The position numbers and the translations under genes were made by a program. The notes beneath the pieces are model-generated. The model was not told the origin of the DNA and did no database searches. It worked only from the letters and a program-made list of their open reading frames with translations. Shown here piece by piece: positions 1 through 13,741 of a stretch of DNA of 64,000 nt (positions within the stretch are counted from its first letter, which is position 1; each line of letters opens with the position of its first letter). The stretch is from the NCBI GenBank assembly GCA_018398765.1, contig JAHBMJ010005306.1:1-64000 (forward strand). The letters run 5' to 3'. The DNA comes from Chromera velia. Taxonomy: Eukaryota; Sar; Chromeraceae.

Positions 1-38
<38 letters not shown>
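1..38. other. Poly-C scaffold edge
   Basis: The window opens with 38 consecutive C residues directly abutting the interior of an SDR exon read on the minus strand. Both internal assembly gaps are also flanked by C or G runs, so this is probably a contig-edge artefact or an unresolved homopolymer, not gene sequence. Confidence 0.7.
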
Positions 39-40
<2 letters not shown>

Positions 41-2670
41 AAAGAAACCCACCAGGAGCCATTCCCCTCAGGAGTCCTCCCGTAGACCCCACAATCACCA
101 CCCTTGCCCCATTCCGCAACAACGGAAGCGACGCCTGAAGTACCGAAAGGGTCCCTGCAGCAAGCAGCAGATGACAACAAAACATGATTTTGGCACTCTG
201 CTATTATAACGATGCTTCCAAATCGTTCCTGCAGACACACACAGATAGAAGATGGCTGCAAATGCCCGTGCAACCAACCCAATGGAGCCCCAACCAACCA
301 ACCAAGAGGCAGAAAGGAAGGAAGGACAAGACAGAAAGAAGAAAATCAAACCCCAGCGAAATCAGGAGACACACAAGCGTGTCCATCCGCACTTTCGAAG
401 GAAGGAAGGAAGGAAGGAAGGGAGGAAGGAAGGAAGGAAGGAAGGAAGGGAGGAAGGAAGGAAGGAAGGAAGGGAGGAAGGAAGGAAGGAAGGAAGGAAG
501 GGAGGAAGGAAGGAAGGAAGGAAGGGAGGAAGGAAGGAAGGAAGGAAGGGAGGAAGGAAGGAAGGGAGGAAGGAAGGAAGGGAGGAAGGAAGGGAGGAAG
601 GAAGGGAGGAAGGAAGGAAGGAAGAAAGGAAGGAAGGAAAGAAGGAAGGAAGGAAGGAAGGAAGGAAGGGAGGGAGGAAGGAAGGAAGGAAGGAAAGGAG
701 GAAGAAAATGTCACACCAACTTCACAAAAAGGAATCATGAGGGCCTCTGATAGATTGATTGATGTGACAGCATAACGACCTGAATAACCTTCTTTCCCTG
801 TTCCCCCCCAACTGACCGAAGTAATTTATCCGACAGGTTTCTTTTGCCTGCACCCCCACAGGCTCTGTTGCAGCGAATTTGAAAGCGAATCCTGTTGGCA
901 GCACAAGGAAGGAAGGAAGGAAGGAAGGAAGGGGAACACAACGAAAGCAAACAAATAAGCGCACACGGGAGATGCATAAAAGGGGTATGGTTGACGGGAG
1001 GAAAACAGTAGAATGAGAGCCAGGTCAAGAGCTGGAGAGCACCAGTTGTGTCAAGACTGGTACACACATATACGTGCGCCTCTACAATGGCACACAAATT
1101 TCAACGCGAAACAACTCGATCGGCAGACCTGTCCTCCCCCCCCCCAAACAAACCTGCGTTGTTGACGAGAATGTCCAGGCCTCCAAAGTTTTTCTCCAGC
1201 CATCCTCTGCATTCACTCGTTCGTTCATTCATACATTCATTCATTCATTCAATCAATCATTCATTCATTCATTCATTCATTCTTTCTCTCATTCATCCAT
1301 TCATTGAATCACTCGTTCTTTCCTTCTTGCGCGAGTTCATGCCTTTGTGGGAGCGCAGTTGAAAGCATGTTTGTCTGGCTCCGAAAGACAAACTGCAACT
1401 GCGAGACAGAATGGACCAGTGGTCTCCTTCATGTCATCAGATCTATCCAAGCTCAACTGTCGAGAACGTGGGAGAAAGAAAAGTAGAGAAAATGCATGGC
1501 TTTTGATTAGTCAGAAGAAAAAAAAAACAACGACATCGCTCCGGTGATGGAGACAGAAACAGAGAAGAGAATCCGGAGAACAAAGAGCCATTGTGAGCTC
1601 CATTGTCACAGAGACAATCCTTATCCATTCACACAACGAACCGAAACCTGCGGACGCTCTCTTCATCAGCGACATCCTGCAATGCACCGGACCCATGGAG
1701 GAGACAGGGAAGAGAATGAACGAGTGGCAAAAGATCAGGCCCACTCAATCCGTCAGAATCGGCAAAAAGGAACATCTAAATCATCCGTGGATTCTCTCTG
1801 ATCTTAAATCAGAAGAAAACTGAGAGAGAACCAAGGACAGAAAAGAAAGCAACAAGGCAGCCCAACATCTCGGCAGACGAAGTCAGAACGAAAATTTGGG
1901 GAGATGACCAGAACGTCGACTCATCACTTTCGGTCGTCCCAATGAGCGCGGTATGCGTGAGGTAATGCGACCAAAGCTTCCCCCCCCCCTCTGTCTGTGT
2001 GTGCGCACGCACATGCGCGCCGTGCGGTGTGCGTGCGGCATGTTTCAGTGAGCTACTCCCAGTGCTCAAATGTCCGTCCCCCCGTTCCTTCTTTGGTGCG
2101 CCTTTTTCCACGCTCCATCACATGATCTCTGAATGAAACACTCAGCACTGAACACCGAAAAGTCCTACTGTCACAACAGTTTAGCACTGTACTCGTCTTT
2201 TCTCTTGGCACCCACCAGTTGACAGAACTCGACATTCTTCAGTCCCTCCTCATGCAGTGCAGCCAGAGCCTCGGCCCCCCTCCCCGCATCCCGAGAGGTC
2301 AGGACAACTTGGAAGTCCTCAGGCAGCTTCTTGCAAAGGGAGCGGGCGATCTGGAAGCCAATCCTGCATTCACACACACACACACACACACATACACAAA
2401 GACAGGTAGGCAGGGAGATAGACAAGGAAGAAGCTGAGGACCGATGCAGGCAAGCAAATGGAGAGACAGGAATGGAGCTGGACTCGATTATGTGATGAAC
2501 ATGCCCTCCCCAGCGGCCAATCCATTCACAAAAAAAGAGGGCAAACCCACTGCCCCCCTTCTTTCGTTCTCGTCTACGCCTCCTCACCGTCCGTCTACAC
2601 CATCAAGCCTCACTTCGTTGACCCTGACAGACCCCTTGTTCGCTCCCGTCACAACGGCAACTCTCTTCAT
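39..2670 (-). CDS. Carbonyl-reductase-like short-chain dehydrogenase/reductase, 3' truncated by scaffold edge
   Basis: Minus-strand gene built from six exons: 2633-2670, 2216-2363, 1648-1676, 1154-1206, 817-891 and 39-154 (partial). All introns are GT-AG and the phases match throughout (2, 0, 2, 1, 1). The joined protein starts MKRVAVVTGANKG, then IGFQIARSLCKKL, DVADEESVR, GGLDILVNNAG, FAFKFAATEP, INYFG and ARVVIVGSTGG. This gives the SDR nucleotide-binding motif TGxxxGIG across the exon 1/2 junction, the NNAG motif, and the beta-strand ending in the likely catalytic Ser region. Order and spacing match NADPH-dependent carbonyl reductases (CBR1 type), cytosolic enzymes that reduce ketones and quinones. 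About 153 residues are visible of the usual 275-290; the YxxxK active site lies beyond the window. Exon 3 is only 29 bases. The last intron is mostly a GGAA-type repeat. ATG at 2668-2670 faces the LRR gene about 1 kb away. Confidence 0.85.
396..694. repeat. (GGAA)n/(GGGA) microsatellite inside SDR intron
   Basis: About 300 bases of nearly pure GGAA units with regular GGGA interruptions. It lies in the last visible intron of the SDR gene, where the transcribed strand reads as a pyrimidine tract. The long Lys/Arg/Glu/Gly frames across it are artefacts. A second short GGAA tract is at 906-932 in the preceding intron. Confidence 0.95.
1200..1310. repeat. (ATTC)n microsatellite
   Basis: Imperfect tetranucleotide array of CATT/ATTC units in the SDR intron between the 29-base exon and the NNAG exon. 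It directly abuts the acceptor of the NNAG exon at 1206. Confidence 0.85.
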
Positions 2671-3682
2671 CTTCAAGTAAGCCTGCGTGCAGAGCCAGGA
2701 AGTGTAAGTGTCTTCATCCATGCGTGGAACTTTCACTGTCACGACCGTCAGTGGAGACGAGACGGCGACAAGACAAAGATGAAGAGAGAGTGAGCTGTCT
2801 GGTGGGAGAGCGATAAGCGCACTTCGAAAGATTTTCCGTTACATCCTGGATATGATAAGAAATCGACTGACCGCAAAACCCAAACAAGGTGAAACACACA
2901 GAGCGAAGACCAGCTGGAAGAGAACTGCGAACATCTATAAATCAACGACCAGAATTCGATCACTCAATTCCACCAAGGTAAGGTTGATGACTCCTGCCGA
3001 CTTTCTCCTCAGACAGGCGTCTGACCGTTTACGCAGGTTTGGCTCTTTCGCTTGAAGCCTGAAGTGACACAAGACAGGCGTGGCGGCAGGGCTTGCATGA
3101 TTCCGTCGGGTCAATAAGGAGACGCGGACGGAGACTGGACGCGGAGACGGCCGGCGAAAAAGTCTGAACATGCGTGCATGCATAGTCCGAAGATAGTCCG
3201 AACATGCAGTCAAAGCATGCATGCGGCGGCTCGGAATGGCTCGCGCGGAGATTCCCAAGAACCCCATGATACCCATATGATACCCCATGCAAGAATGCTC
3301 GAGACGCGCGCGTTCTTCTTTCCCTCTTCTTTTCCTTTCGCTTGCATCGATCTTGCATCGTCTCTGCGGTCCCGGTCTCCTCTTCAAGACGTTTGGAGTG
3401 TGGGAGTGTCCATATTCCTGGGAGCTTTATTCGGAAAACTTGAGGGAAGAAACAGATTTTTCCAAGTCAAGTTTATTCAAACAACATTAATAATACATCG
3501 ATAACACTTCTTTGGCCAGGTCACGCTGACGGCAGATCCTCTCCACTTCTGTGCCCGACTCTTTGATCTGGCACCTTTCTGGTTCAGCACAAGAAACGCC
3601 GAGTTTGAGCGCTCAGCTTTGCTCTATTTGTTTTCTGGCTGACCGATAGCGCTTGTGAGACAAATTGAAAGTGATTGAAAGA
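2671..3682. promoter_or_regulatory. Divergent intergenic region between SDR and LRR genes
   Basis: About 1 kb between the SDR start codon (minus) and the proposed LRR start codon (plus). I see no convincing coding exon. It contains two TGCATGC palindromes (about 3174-3182 and 3213-3222), a motif class bound by AP2 factors in apicomplexans. It may serve as a shared promoter; that is inference from arrangement only. Confidence 0.35.
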
Positions 3683-5279
3683 ATGTCGCAAGGGCCCACT
3701 ACTTCCCAGAGCTCCCTCCCAGGTGTGTCGTCCTCGCCAGTTCCCACTGCATCTGCTGTCTCTCCCCACAAAAATATTTTCTGAACCCCCTGCTCCCCCC
3801 CTTGTTCGCAGGCGAAGGGCAATCTCGCGTTTTCGGAAACATATATATCTGTGGAGAGAACGGACAGCGTACTCTGTGCGCTCTTCGAACACGCTCGCCC
3901 GACAGCAGAGGTGCGTTGCACTTCGTCCGCTGAGTACTGTTGTCGATCTTTGTCTCCTTCTCTCTGTGGTATTCTGTACTGCTTTGGAAGCAAATTTTGA
4001 TTCACAAGCCCAACACTTTCTCTCTATAGGATATTGCCTGCCACCTTCTGCTGCAGGGAATATCGGAGCTGGCATCGCGCAGGAGTGGTTTCGGGGCTGC
4101 GTGGCTCATCCTCGAGTTCATCAAAACGGTCAGCTTCAGGGAGAGCGAGTGTTGTGCCGTCTTCTTCTCTCGTGCGATTGTGGTATGTGCTCTTTCGTGT
4201 TGCCAGTAAAAGGATGGCTCCAGGTGTTTCGGGGACAATCACTCAAGAGCTTCTGTTCGGTTGCCTGTGCCTGTATGCAGGGTCGCTCCCATTTGCCCTT
4301 TCGAAGCCTGGATCTGTCGGGTCAGTCGGCCCTGCATGAATGCGTCCTCTTCTTCTGTCGCGCTGGTACTTGTATTTGGCTCTCCTCGCTTCCTTTCCGA
4401 TTCAGAAGGGGGAAAAGAGGATCAATGCTCGCTTAGGGAAGAAACAACAAACACCTATGCAACCCTCTCTCCATCCCAGTTTATATGTGTCGGGAGTTCA
4501 ACCGTTGGTGTCCTTGCTCTGCCTCTTTGTGTGTCTGCCCTGCTTTCTTGGTCTCCTCTTGCTCTGTTTCTCTTGCCTCCACAAAATATCTGCCGAGCTT
4601 TGTGGCTCCGTCGCTTCGTATGTTCGTGGACGAAAGTGCATAAGGCAGCTGTTCCTGTTCTGTACGGTAGGGTCATGTGCATCAATACAAGCCTTCACCT
4701 CTGCAGCTTTTACTCTGAGCGCGTCAAAGCTGAAACTTCTTCTGTCCTCGCTTCCCGCGGGGCCTGGCATTCTCGAGACTCTCACATGCGGTCAGTGAAA
4801 GTGTTGGTCTCTTTTGCATCCGCTGTCCCTTCACCCTTCACGAGAGAGGAGGCACTGCCTTCGATATTCTGGAGATGCATATGGAATGAAGACAGAATGA
4901 CAACGTGCCAGTGTGAAGCAAAAAAACGGAGACAGAGAACTCCGAGAGGACACCAGTGATGCGCGTGACCGTGGGATTTGGGGGTCACATATGCATCATG
5001 CTCCGTCCATGCATGTGCAGGTCCCCATGTCTGCAAGGACTCCTGTCTCTCCGTGCTTCAAGACTTCCTCCTGCGACTGAAAGCGGAGGAGACAGGAGGG
5101 GTTCCGTCGATGTGTCTGAAGACTCTCAACCTTGCCAGTCAGTCAACTGCCTCGCTTTGCTAAGAGCTCTGTCTGTGGCCCCGAAAGGACACGCTGAACA
5201 AGCACAAGAATGCGACTTTAGTAGAGACTCGTGCTTTTGCTTCCATCGATTGGGACGACCGGCCCCCCAATGAATCCTC

Positions 5280-5351
<72 letters not shown>

Positions 5352-5714
5352 CCGGAGAACCCTCACTCAAGAACGCGTTTCTGTCTTTTTCATCCAATCG
5401 AGCTCTTGACCTGCCTGTCTCCGCAGATTGCGATCTTGATGAAAGACACGGTGCCATCTTCCACCTCCTACCCCGGTCTCTGGAGCATCTGGACCTTAGC
5501 GGTGAGTCGAAAAAATTGCGCCTGACAGGAGAGATGGATCGAGTAGAACCATTTTCCCAAAGTGAGTTACGCGGGCAAAAATGTGTGCGTTTCTGCAAAG
5601 ACGCACATAAGCTTTCTGTTCTCTGTCCATGCAACTTGCTTCATCACGTCTCCAGATCTTGGTACCTATATGCTTCTACCGTCCGAGTACTTTTCTACAC
5701 AGACCTGTTCAAAT

Positions 5715-5762
<48 letters not shown>

Positions 5763-8414
5763 TGTGTGTATCTCTCTCTCTTCTCACCCGCCAGTGAGAA
5801 AATTTGCTACGGCAATGATCCTCGGTGTCTTTGTGTGTGGTTCCAATCGTTCTTGGCATTCATGCATGTCTTGTGTGTATCCACCCGTCCTCCTGTCTGT
5901 GTGTCCTTCTCTATGACTCAAACGTACCGAGACAGACAAGCACTCAAAATTCTCCCTCTGGAAAGTGACGGACTGGTTTTGGTTCGTAGGGTGTTTTCTT
6001 TTCTTCCTGCTCCTTCACGTTACCGCTTCACTTTCTCTGCCTTCTTCTTCTTTGATTGATTCCCATCGCCATTGTCTCTTAATGCATGAACGCAACCCTC
6101 TCTCTCTCTGCAGGCAACCATCTCCGCAGCGGGTCCATTAATGTTCTCGGTTCTCTCCTGTCGTCTGGATGGCAAAAGTCCCTTTTGAGCTTGGACCTGA
6201 GTGACAACCCTCTGGGGCCTTCGGGGCTCCGGGCATTTGCGAAAGGCCTGTCTTCGTGTCCGCAGTCACTCCCCCTACAGTCCCTCAAACTGGCCCGTAC
6301 AAAGGCCAAAGCAGAGGGGGTAGAAGCATTAGCAGAAGCACTGAAAGCAAACAAGACGACCTCTCTGCAGACCCTCGACCTTGCAGAGAACGAGATGAGG
6401 GCACCAGGGTTGAAGCATTTGTCGTCTGCAGTCAATGGAGAGGCTGTGCCTCAGCTCCGAGTCCTTATAGTGAAGGGAAATTTTCTGGCTCGTTTGCCGT
6501 CGGGACAGACAGACACCGCTCCGGTTTCCGAACTTCTCTCCACTAGCTCATTGAAAGAGTTGGAGAAACTTGATTTGAGTGAGAATCGGTTGTTTGACAG
6601 GGAGATTGGGGGTGAGGGCACGGGTAGTCAGTTGTCAGCTGCCGCCTTTGCAGTCCCAGGTCGTTTCCCAAAATTGCGACGGCTTGATCTTGGGGTTAGA
6701 TATCCAGCAGTAATCAGCTCTGAGCAGTTGGCAGCTTTTGCGACTGCTTTGGGGGTTGAGGGGGCCCATTCTCTTCAAGAGCTTGTCATCCCTTGCGGGG
6801 GCTCTGAAGACAATCCGAATCAAGAGGGGGTTGTTGCTCTTGCCAGTGCCCTCAGTTCTGGGCATTTGTGTGCGTTGACTGGCTTGAAGATCGAAGATCG
6901 AGAAGACATGACAAGTGATGCCTTCGCAACTCTCAGTCGCAGCCTGATAACAAGCAGGGCACCCCTCCTGCAGACTCTGGATCTTGGAATGATGAAGAGA
7001 ACCCTGAGGATGGGGTGGGGGCCCTGGCCGAGGGATTCCGGCGGGGCAGGTTGTCATCGTTGGTGAGCTTCAGGCTCGATTTGAGAGCGGGCATCTTTCG
7101 CACAAAGGGTCATGCGATGGCAATGTTAGGTCTTGCTCTCGGTGATAGTGCCCCTGCACTCCAGGAGCTCGATCTCAGATGGTGGGAGGAAGGGGATGAG
7201 GGGGTGAGGGGATTAGCGGAGGGTTTGGGTGGGGGGCGTTTGTCGTTCCTTCGTGATCTTTCTCTGAGTGTGTATTGTGGTGTGGGAGGTGAGGGTGAGA
7301 CGGAGTGTGCAGGCGAGGGGTGTAGAGCTCTAGCGGAGGTTTTGAGCACCGGGAAGGTGCCCTCCCTCCGGACTATGTGTCTAAATTGGCTGTACAACGC
7401 CGGATTTGTTTCTCTCTGTGAGGGTCTGTCTCGAGGGAGCATTGGCCCTTCTGTAATGGTGGACGTTGAATTTGGATGGAGAGGGGAAGAGGGAGATTTA
7501 GGGATGACTAGATTTGCCGAAGTCATTCGAGCAGGTAAGTTGTCGGGGTTGCGGAAAGTCGACTTCCATGGGGGTCCGATACTCAGCCCAGCGGGGGCAC
7601 GCGTGTTTGGAGAGGCGCTTACTCATACAGAAGCGTGTCTGAACTCTCTGAACGAGTTGGGGCTCCAACATCAACGTGGGAAAACAATTGGGCCCTTGCT
7701 TGAAAGCCTCTCCAGCGGCCCGGGTCGGTTGCCGGCCCTGCGATCCCTCCGCGTTCCACCCTCAAGACAGTCCGCTCAGTCTTTGTCTACCCTTGTGAGT
7801 GGGGGCAGGGTCCCTTCCCTCAGGGATCTGACACTGGACTTGTTGAGGGTCGGGCAAGAGGCGATGCAGGCTTTTGCCGCTGCCCTCAGTACTCCCCGCA
7901 TCTCCGCACTGCGGAAGCTTGACGTTGCATTTTGTGGTGTCGACCCCTCCAATGCCGCTGCAGAGGTGCGGATGTTCTCAGATGCGCTGAGCTCTGGGCA
8001 CCTCCGCAGGTTAGAAGAACTTTGTGTGTGGGGTTGGGCAGTGGTAAGCTGCCTTCACTTCGCACGCTGAAGTTTAATCAGACTTGTTTTAATACAGTGG
8101 GATGCAGGGCTCTCTCAGAAGTTTTGCTTGCAGAGAAACTGCCGTCGTTGAGAACGTTGGAGGCGGTATTGACATGGTTCACAGACGACGGGGTGAGAGC
8201 ACTGACAGGGGTGTGGATGAGTCGACCCCCCCCTCCTCTCCAGCACCTAAACCTGAGGGGCAACCAGCTGACCGCAGGGGTCGCTGACGCCCTGTTGACT
8301 CTTCTGGGGTCCCAGAGGATGCCGTCGTTGGAGACAGTGGACCTTCGCGGTAATGATATTTTTCAGAGATTGCTTCCTCTGGCACATCCAGAAGTCATAA
8401 GAATGTTACCCTAG
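3683..8414 (+). CDS. Leucine-rich repeat protein (NLR/RanGAP-type LRRs), last exon frameshifted
   Basis: Proposed exons: 3683-3722, 3812-3910, 4030-4320, 4707-4790, 5021-5137, 5427-5501 and 6114-8414. All joins are GT-AG and phase 1. Exons from 4281 onward are well supported by LRR motifs continuing across junctions (RSLDLSA, KTLNLANCDL, LEHLDLSGNHL, LLSLDLSDNPLG); the first two exons are tentative. The protein is mostly 25-30-residue LRRs of the type LRTLxLxxN…GxxALAxALxxGxLPSL, as in RanGAP and NOD-like proteins. These form a curved protein-binding surface, so a scaffold or recognition role is inferred. No other domain, signal peptide or membrane segment is clear. In the last exon the frame shifts near 6995, where one base appears missing after LQTLDLG, and again near 8030, where about half a repeat also appears lost. 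It may be a recent pseudogene, or the first shift could be a sequence error. Confidence 0.7.
5285..5346. repeat. (TC)n(TG)n compound microsatellite in LRR intron
   Basis: A run of TC dinucleotides followed by TG dinucleotides in the intron between LRR exons 5021-5137 and 5427-5501. A second tract with the same TC-then-TG order lies in the next intron at about 5719-5769. Confidence 0.9.
5719..5785. repeat. (TC)n(TG)n compound microsatellite in LRR intron
   Basis: Second TC-then-TG compound tract, in the LRR intron 5502-6113. It has the same composition and order as the tract at 5285, suggesting duplication or a shared mutational bias for pyrimidine-rich introns on the sense strand. Confidence 0.88.
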
Positions 8415-9314
8415 TAGTGGCTCCGACTGCGGGCCTAGCAGGGGGGCTCAAAGGCAAAGTCGCCGTCCGACTGTCCAAGTACAATGGCTGCCGGGCTCAG
8501 TCAATCACTGGACTGATAGACCGCTACGTCCAGGGCCGCATCTGGTAACACCTAGAGTAACACCTGACTGTGACTATCTACATAATTGTATTTGATTTTT
8601 TACTTATTATTATGCAGCCTATATAGACCACACTATGGTATGGCTCTCTCCGTGTTTCTTTAATATTATATATATTTTCTAGTACATTTTTGCATATCCT
8701 GAAATTTTTTACCGTGGGTACGTGTACTACTATTACGTTAAGTAGGTACGTGTCAACTTGACAAAAGCTAGATTGATTGATTGATTCATTGATTAGTTGA
8801 ATAATCTAGTGAATAATTTGGTTATGTGTCTCGGTGTATTAAGTCTTTAGTTAGTTTAGTTCATAACTATAGGTTTATGACCCCATGGAGAAGTAGGATT
8901 AGGATTAAAATTTATATTCTAGGTTTGACAACCGGTTTGTCCCGAGGTCCACTGAAGTAATTAATTAACTAGTGAGCTAGCCTAGGAGCTAGCTAACTAA
9001 ACTTACTCAACAGATTTCATGAGCGCTAGGACAAACGTTTGCACGGTGACTCGCACCCCCACCTCCCGGCCCTACCCATAACGTCATGACGCTTCATAAT
9101 AATAATTATATTAATTGAAGACCTAGTTGAAGACATGGGCAGAGTATTGACTTAAAGTTTGTTCCTAGCGTCTGGCCTATATGTCTTTCATCTCTTCCTT
9201 CTGTCCCGGTTACTGCTCTCGCTACTAGCTCTCTCTCTCATGCCGCGAGTCATGCGACCTGATACTTGACGTTCCTCCATCTGAATGCCTTCTTCGGCAT
9301 TTGCTAAGTACTTC
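8415..9314. other. AT-rich intergenic region
   Basis: About 900 bases downstream of the LRR stop codon, clearly richer in A and T than the genes. No exon with splice signals was recognised. It contains short GATT repeats near 8770 and a CTAG-rich palindromic patch near 8970-9000. Nothing functional can be assigned. Confidence 0.5.
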
Positions 9315-10922
<1,608 letters not shown>

Positions 10923-11330
10923 CTGAACGTCTCGCATCTGCCCCCCCCTCTGCCTCGCCTCCCGGATCTCCTCTAGGTTGCAGTCTGTGCGAGTAGAGCC
11001 GCTCACCTACTGCCACCGTCTCTCCTGCACACACAACAATCAAAAGGGCAACAAAGAGAGAATTAAAGACGCATTGTCAATAGCTTTCTCATGGGTTACA
11101 TTTCTCAGTACCTCTGGGCAGAAAGGGCGATGTGTGTCAAGGAGCAACAGAGAAGACGAAACGGTCACACGCACTCAGAGAGAAAGTTACAGGGAAAGAG
11201 AAATGGAGGGGGGCCGACCTTCTGGTCTCCTGCTCACAGCAATCTTCTTCGACTTCTCTGAAATTTCAGGAGCAAACTTGAAGGAAGCTGCGAAGTGGTC
11301 GGCGAGTTCTGCGAGGTGGGCGGCCCGTGT
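10923..11330 (-). CDS. Candidate two-exon segment of an unidentified minus-strand gene
   Basis: Two short minus-strand segments look like real exons. 11238-11330 follows a CTGCAG acceptor, ends at GCT|GTGAGC, and encodes 31 residues of helical character including AHLAELADHFAASFKFAPE. 10923-10984 follows CACAG, ends at CAG|GTGAGT, and encodes NLEEIREARQRGGQMRDVQ, also helix-like. Their phases do not join directly; a tiny exon may lie between them near 11010-11035. No family was recognised. Amphipathic helix or coiled coil is the only visible property. Confidence 0.3.
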
Positions 11331-12639
11331 CTGCAGGCAGAGGATATTTAATTCAATTTAATGTACCACCATTCAGCACGCCATTCATCGAATGCTCCAT
11401 TTCTTTCTTTGCCCCTTCACTCAGTTGTGTGAACGGTTCTGGTCGGAGATTGGTTCAGATTTCTTTCTTGAAATAAATATTTCCTTTCAACTCAGTGTCT
11501 GTTTGAATTTTTGTTTCACAGGGATTCACGGTGCAACCAGGAACCCCTCTCCTTTCCTTTCTCCTCTTGCAGCCAGACCGACCTTTGAGGCTTCAAAGAG
11601 CCGCTGTCCAGTTGTCAGTTGTGCTTTCGCGGCGTGTTTCTTCTGTGAATACAGAAAGGAGCACAGCAGAAGAAAAGGGTAGAAGAATTGATTCGGTCCG
11701 ATTTGTTTGGAGAATAAGAGGGAGAAAGTCAAACGACGACTTCACAGGACAAAGTGAAGTGGGCGGGCCCATAATTGCAAGCGAAAAAAATCAGACAAAA
11801 CAGAGTGAATATGCAGGCCGCTGTGTTTTTCCTCATTACTGCAGCTGAGCAGATACTACTGACAGAAGAGACAACGGAACCAAATGAGCCAACGAATTTA
11901 TTGGACGTCCGAAAGCAGACCCCAAACGAATACATGCAGAAGGAAGAAGGAGAGTGAAAAAAAAAAAACGGACACAGCGACCGACCGACCATAGCGATCC
12001 TCCTCGAGGCGGTGTTGATTTGGGGAGAGAATGTCACTCCTCGCATGGAATCCTGCAAGCAACCAAGTACGAATACGTGGGTAAGTATCCAGGAGGTGTC
12101 GGGTATGTGCGTGTATCTGGATAAGTTCATTCAGTCATGCATTCACGGTTGAGTCCTTCAGCAAGTCAGAAAGCCTGCCCGTCGGCAAGTCAGCCAAGTG
12201 AGCGAGCATGTATGGGGCGGATGATAGAAGTGTGTCAAAGCATTCTTCATACTAGCACACAATCATGCGCGCAGGGCGAGCGAGTCAGAGGGGGAAGAAG
12301 AGAATTTCGAAGATCGTAAACAAGAGATAGACATGCGGCAGCAATGTGTGCACGCTCTGTTGGAGACACCATCGTGATAGCACACACATCGTCGGAAGCG
12401 GGCTCGTGGAGTAGATGGAATGGAGGAGAGACAAAGTCATGACGTCATGCACGCAGATGGCACCTGGCAAGTCTAAATGAAGAACAAAAATCAATGGCGA
12501 AGTAGGAGTAAGGTGAGGAACTAGGGCGACAAAGCGGAAATCTCCACTGACAATTTCTTTCATCTGAGCGGCCTGCTTTCGTTTCTCGAGTTTTCGCCTC
12601 TCGAAATGGAACAGGTCTTCGGTCGTTCTGCACAAGCGC

Positions 12640-12660
12640 GCACATTCACATACACATACG

Positions 12661-12699
<39 letters not shown>

Positions 12700-12701
12700 A
12701 T

Positions 12702-12766
<65 letters not shown>

Positions 12767-12768
12767 GT
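12640..12768. repeat. (CA)n/(CATA)n microsatellite
   Basis: About 125 bases of CA dinucleotides interrupted by CATA units in otherwise non-coding DNA. The long Thr/His and Cys/Val frames over it are repeat artefacts. Confidence 0.93.
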
Positions 12769-13462
12769 TCAGAAGAAAAGAAGACTCCTCAGGAGAAGTC
12801 TTCACAACGGAACACAGGACGCACAACAGAAGACAGAGACTCTTTCACCTGGATGCACAGCGACTGAGTTGAGAGATCCCTCGCGCTGTCAAGTCGATCC
12901 AAATAATATTTTGTTTTTTAAATCCCTACACCATCCTTTTTCCTTTTTTTGTAGCGTAATGCACTTGCTCGCTGGGAGTGAAACTTTTGTTTCTTACGGC
13001 TATCATGTTCACTCTTCTTTGTCTGTCCGAAGGAAGGAAGGAAGGACAGACCTGACAAGTCCCTCCGAAACAGAGTTGATCTGGGGACGCCTGATTTCGA
13101 GAAGCTCTCTCTCGTCCTCCTCCGTTCTGCAGAAGGGGGGAAAAAGGTGAAGCGGTAGAAGATGGGGGGTAAAGCAGTGAAACGAGGTCCATAAAGAGTG
13201 AGGGGAACGAAGAGTGACGAGGAAAGTCAGTTAGTCAGTGAGGGCGTCAATTGCATAGTCAATCGGTGCCTTTTGTGTTCACATCTTTGCCTTCGTCCTA
13301 TTTACCGTTTCTATCCGCCATCCCTCTCCCTTCTTTTCAGCAAAACTCATTTCAAGCAGACGGAGACAAAGGCAAACCAACCTCATGGAACGGATGCGCT
13401 CCTCCCTCTTCGCAATGATTGACGCGACCTGTAGGAGCAAGCATCATTGCGGACGTTAATGT

Positions 13463-13464
<2 letters not shown>

Positions 13465-13497
<33 letters not shown>

Positions 13498-13522
13498 CAC
13501 ACGCACACACACACGCGCACAC

Positions 13523-13555
<33 letters not shown>
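13465..13555. repeat. (CA)n microsatellite with CACG interruptions
   Basis: About 90 bases of CA repeats with regularly spaced CG interruptions, non-coding. Confidence 0.92.
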
Positions 13556-13559
<4 letters not shown>

Positions 13560-13741
13560 AAAGGGCAAGGGGTGTTGAAGGCAACCGCTCAGCCCGGCCA
13601 GAGACGAGCTGAGACGACATAAATAAAGGCAGTGAAGTGCAAAAGGAATTTTATTATCTGAAAAGCCAGAAAGGATTGTGCAGAGATGGAAAGAGGACAG
13701 AGAGGTTGAAGGAAGGAACGTATGAAGCGAGAGAGAGACTT

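Larger units (their letters stand above)
11331..13741. other. Intergenic/intron DNA rich in simple repeats
   Basis: No exon here could be tied to a family. It contains the CA tracts at 12640 and 13465-13555, and short GAAG and GACC runs. A short minus frame ending at 11526 reads LFEASKVGLAARGERKGEG and might be a terminal exon, but nothing anchors it. Confidence 0.35.

Noticed and set aside
184-775. Long Lys/Glu/Gly/Arg frames of 160-190 codons in three plus-strand frames
   Set aside because: They are translations of the GGAA microsatellite; all frames are open because the unit lacks stops, and the tract lies in the SDR intron.
2935-3387. 150-codon minus-strand frame upstream of the SDR gene
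   Set aside because: Arg-rich with no recognisable family, overlapped by other frames, and located in the divergent intergenic region; no acceptor or donor pairs fit.
12285-12872. Cys/Val and Thr/His-rich frames
   Set aside because: They are read from the CA/CATA microsatellite.
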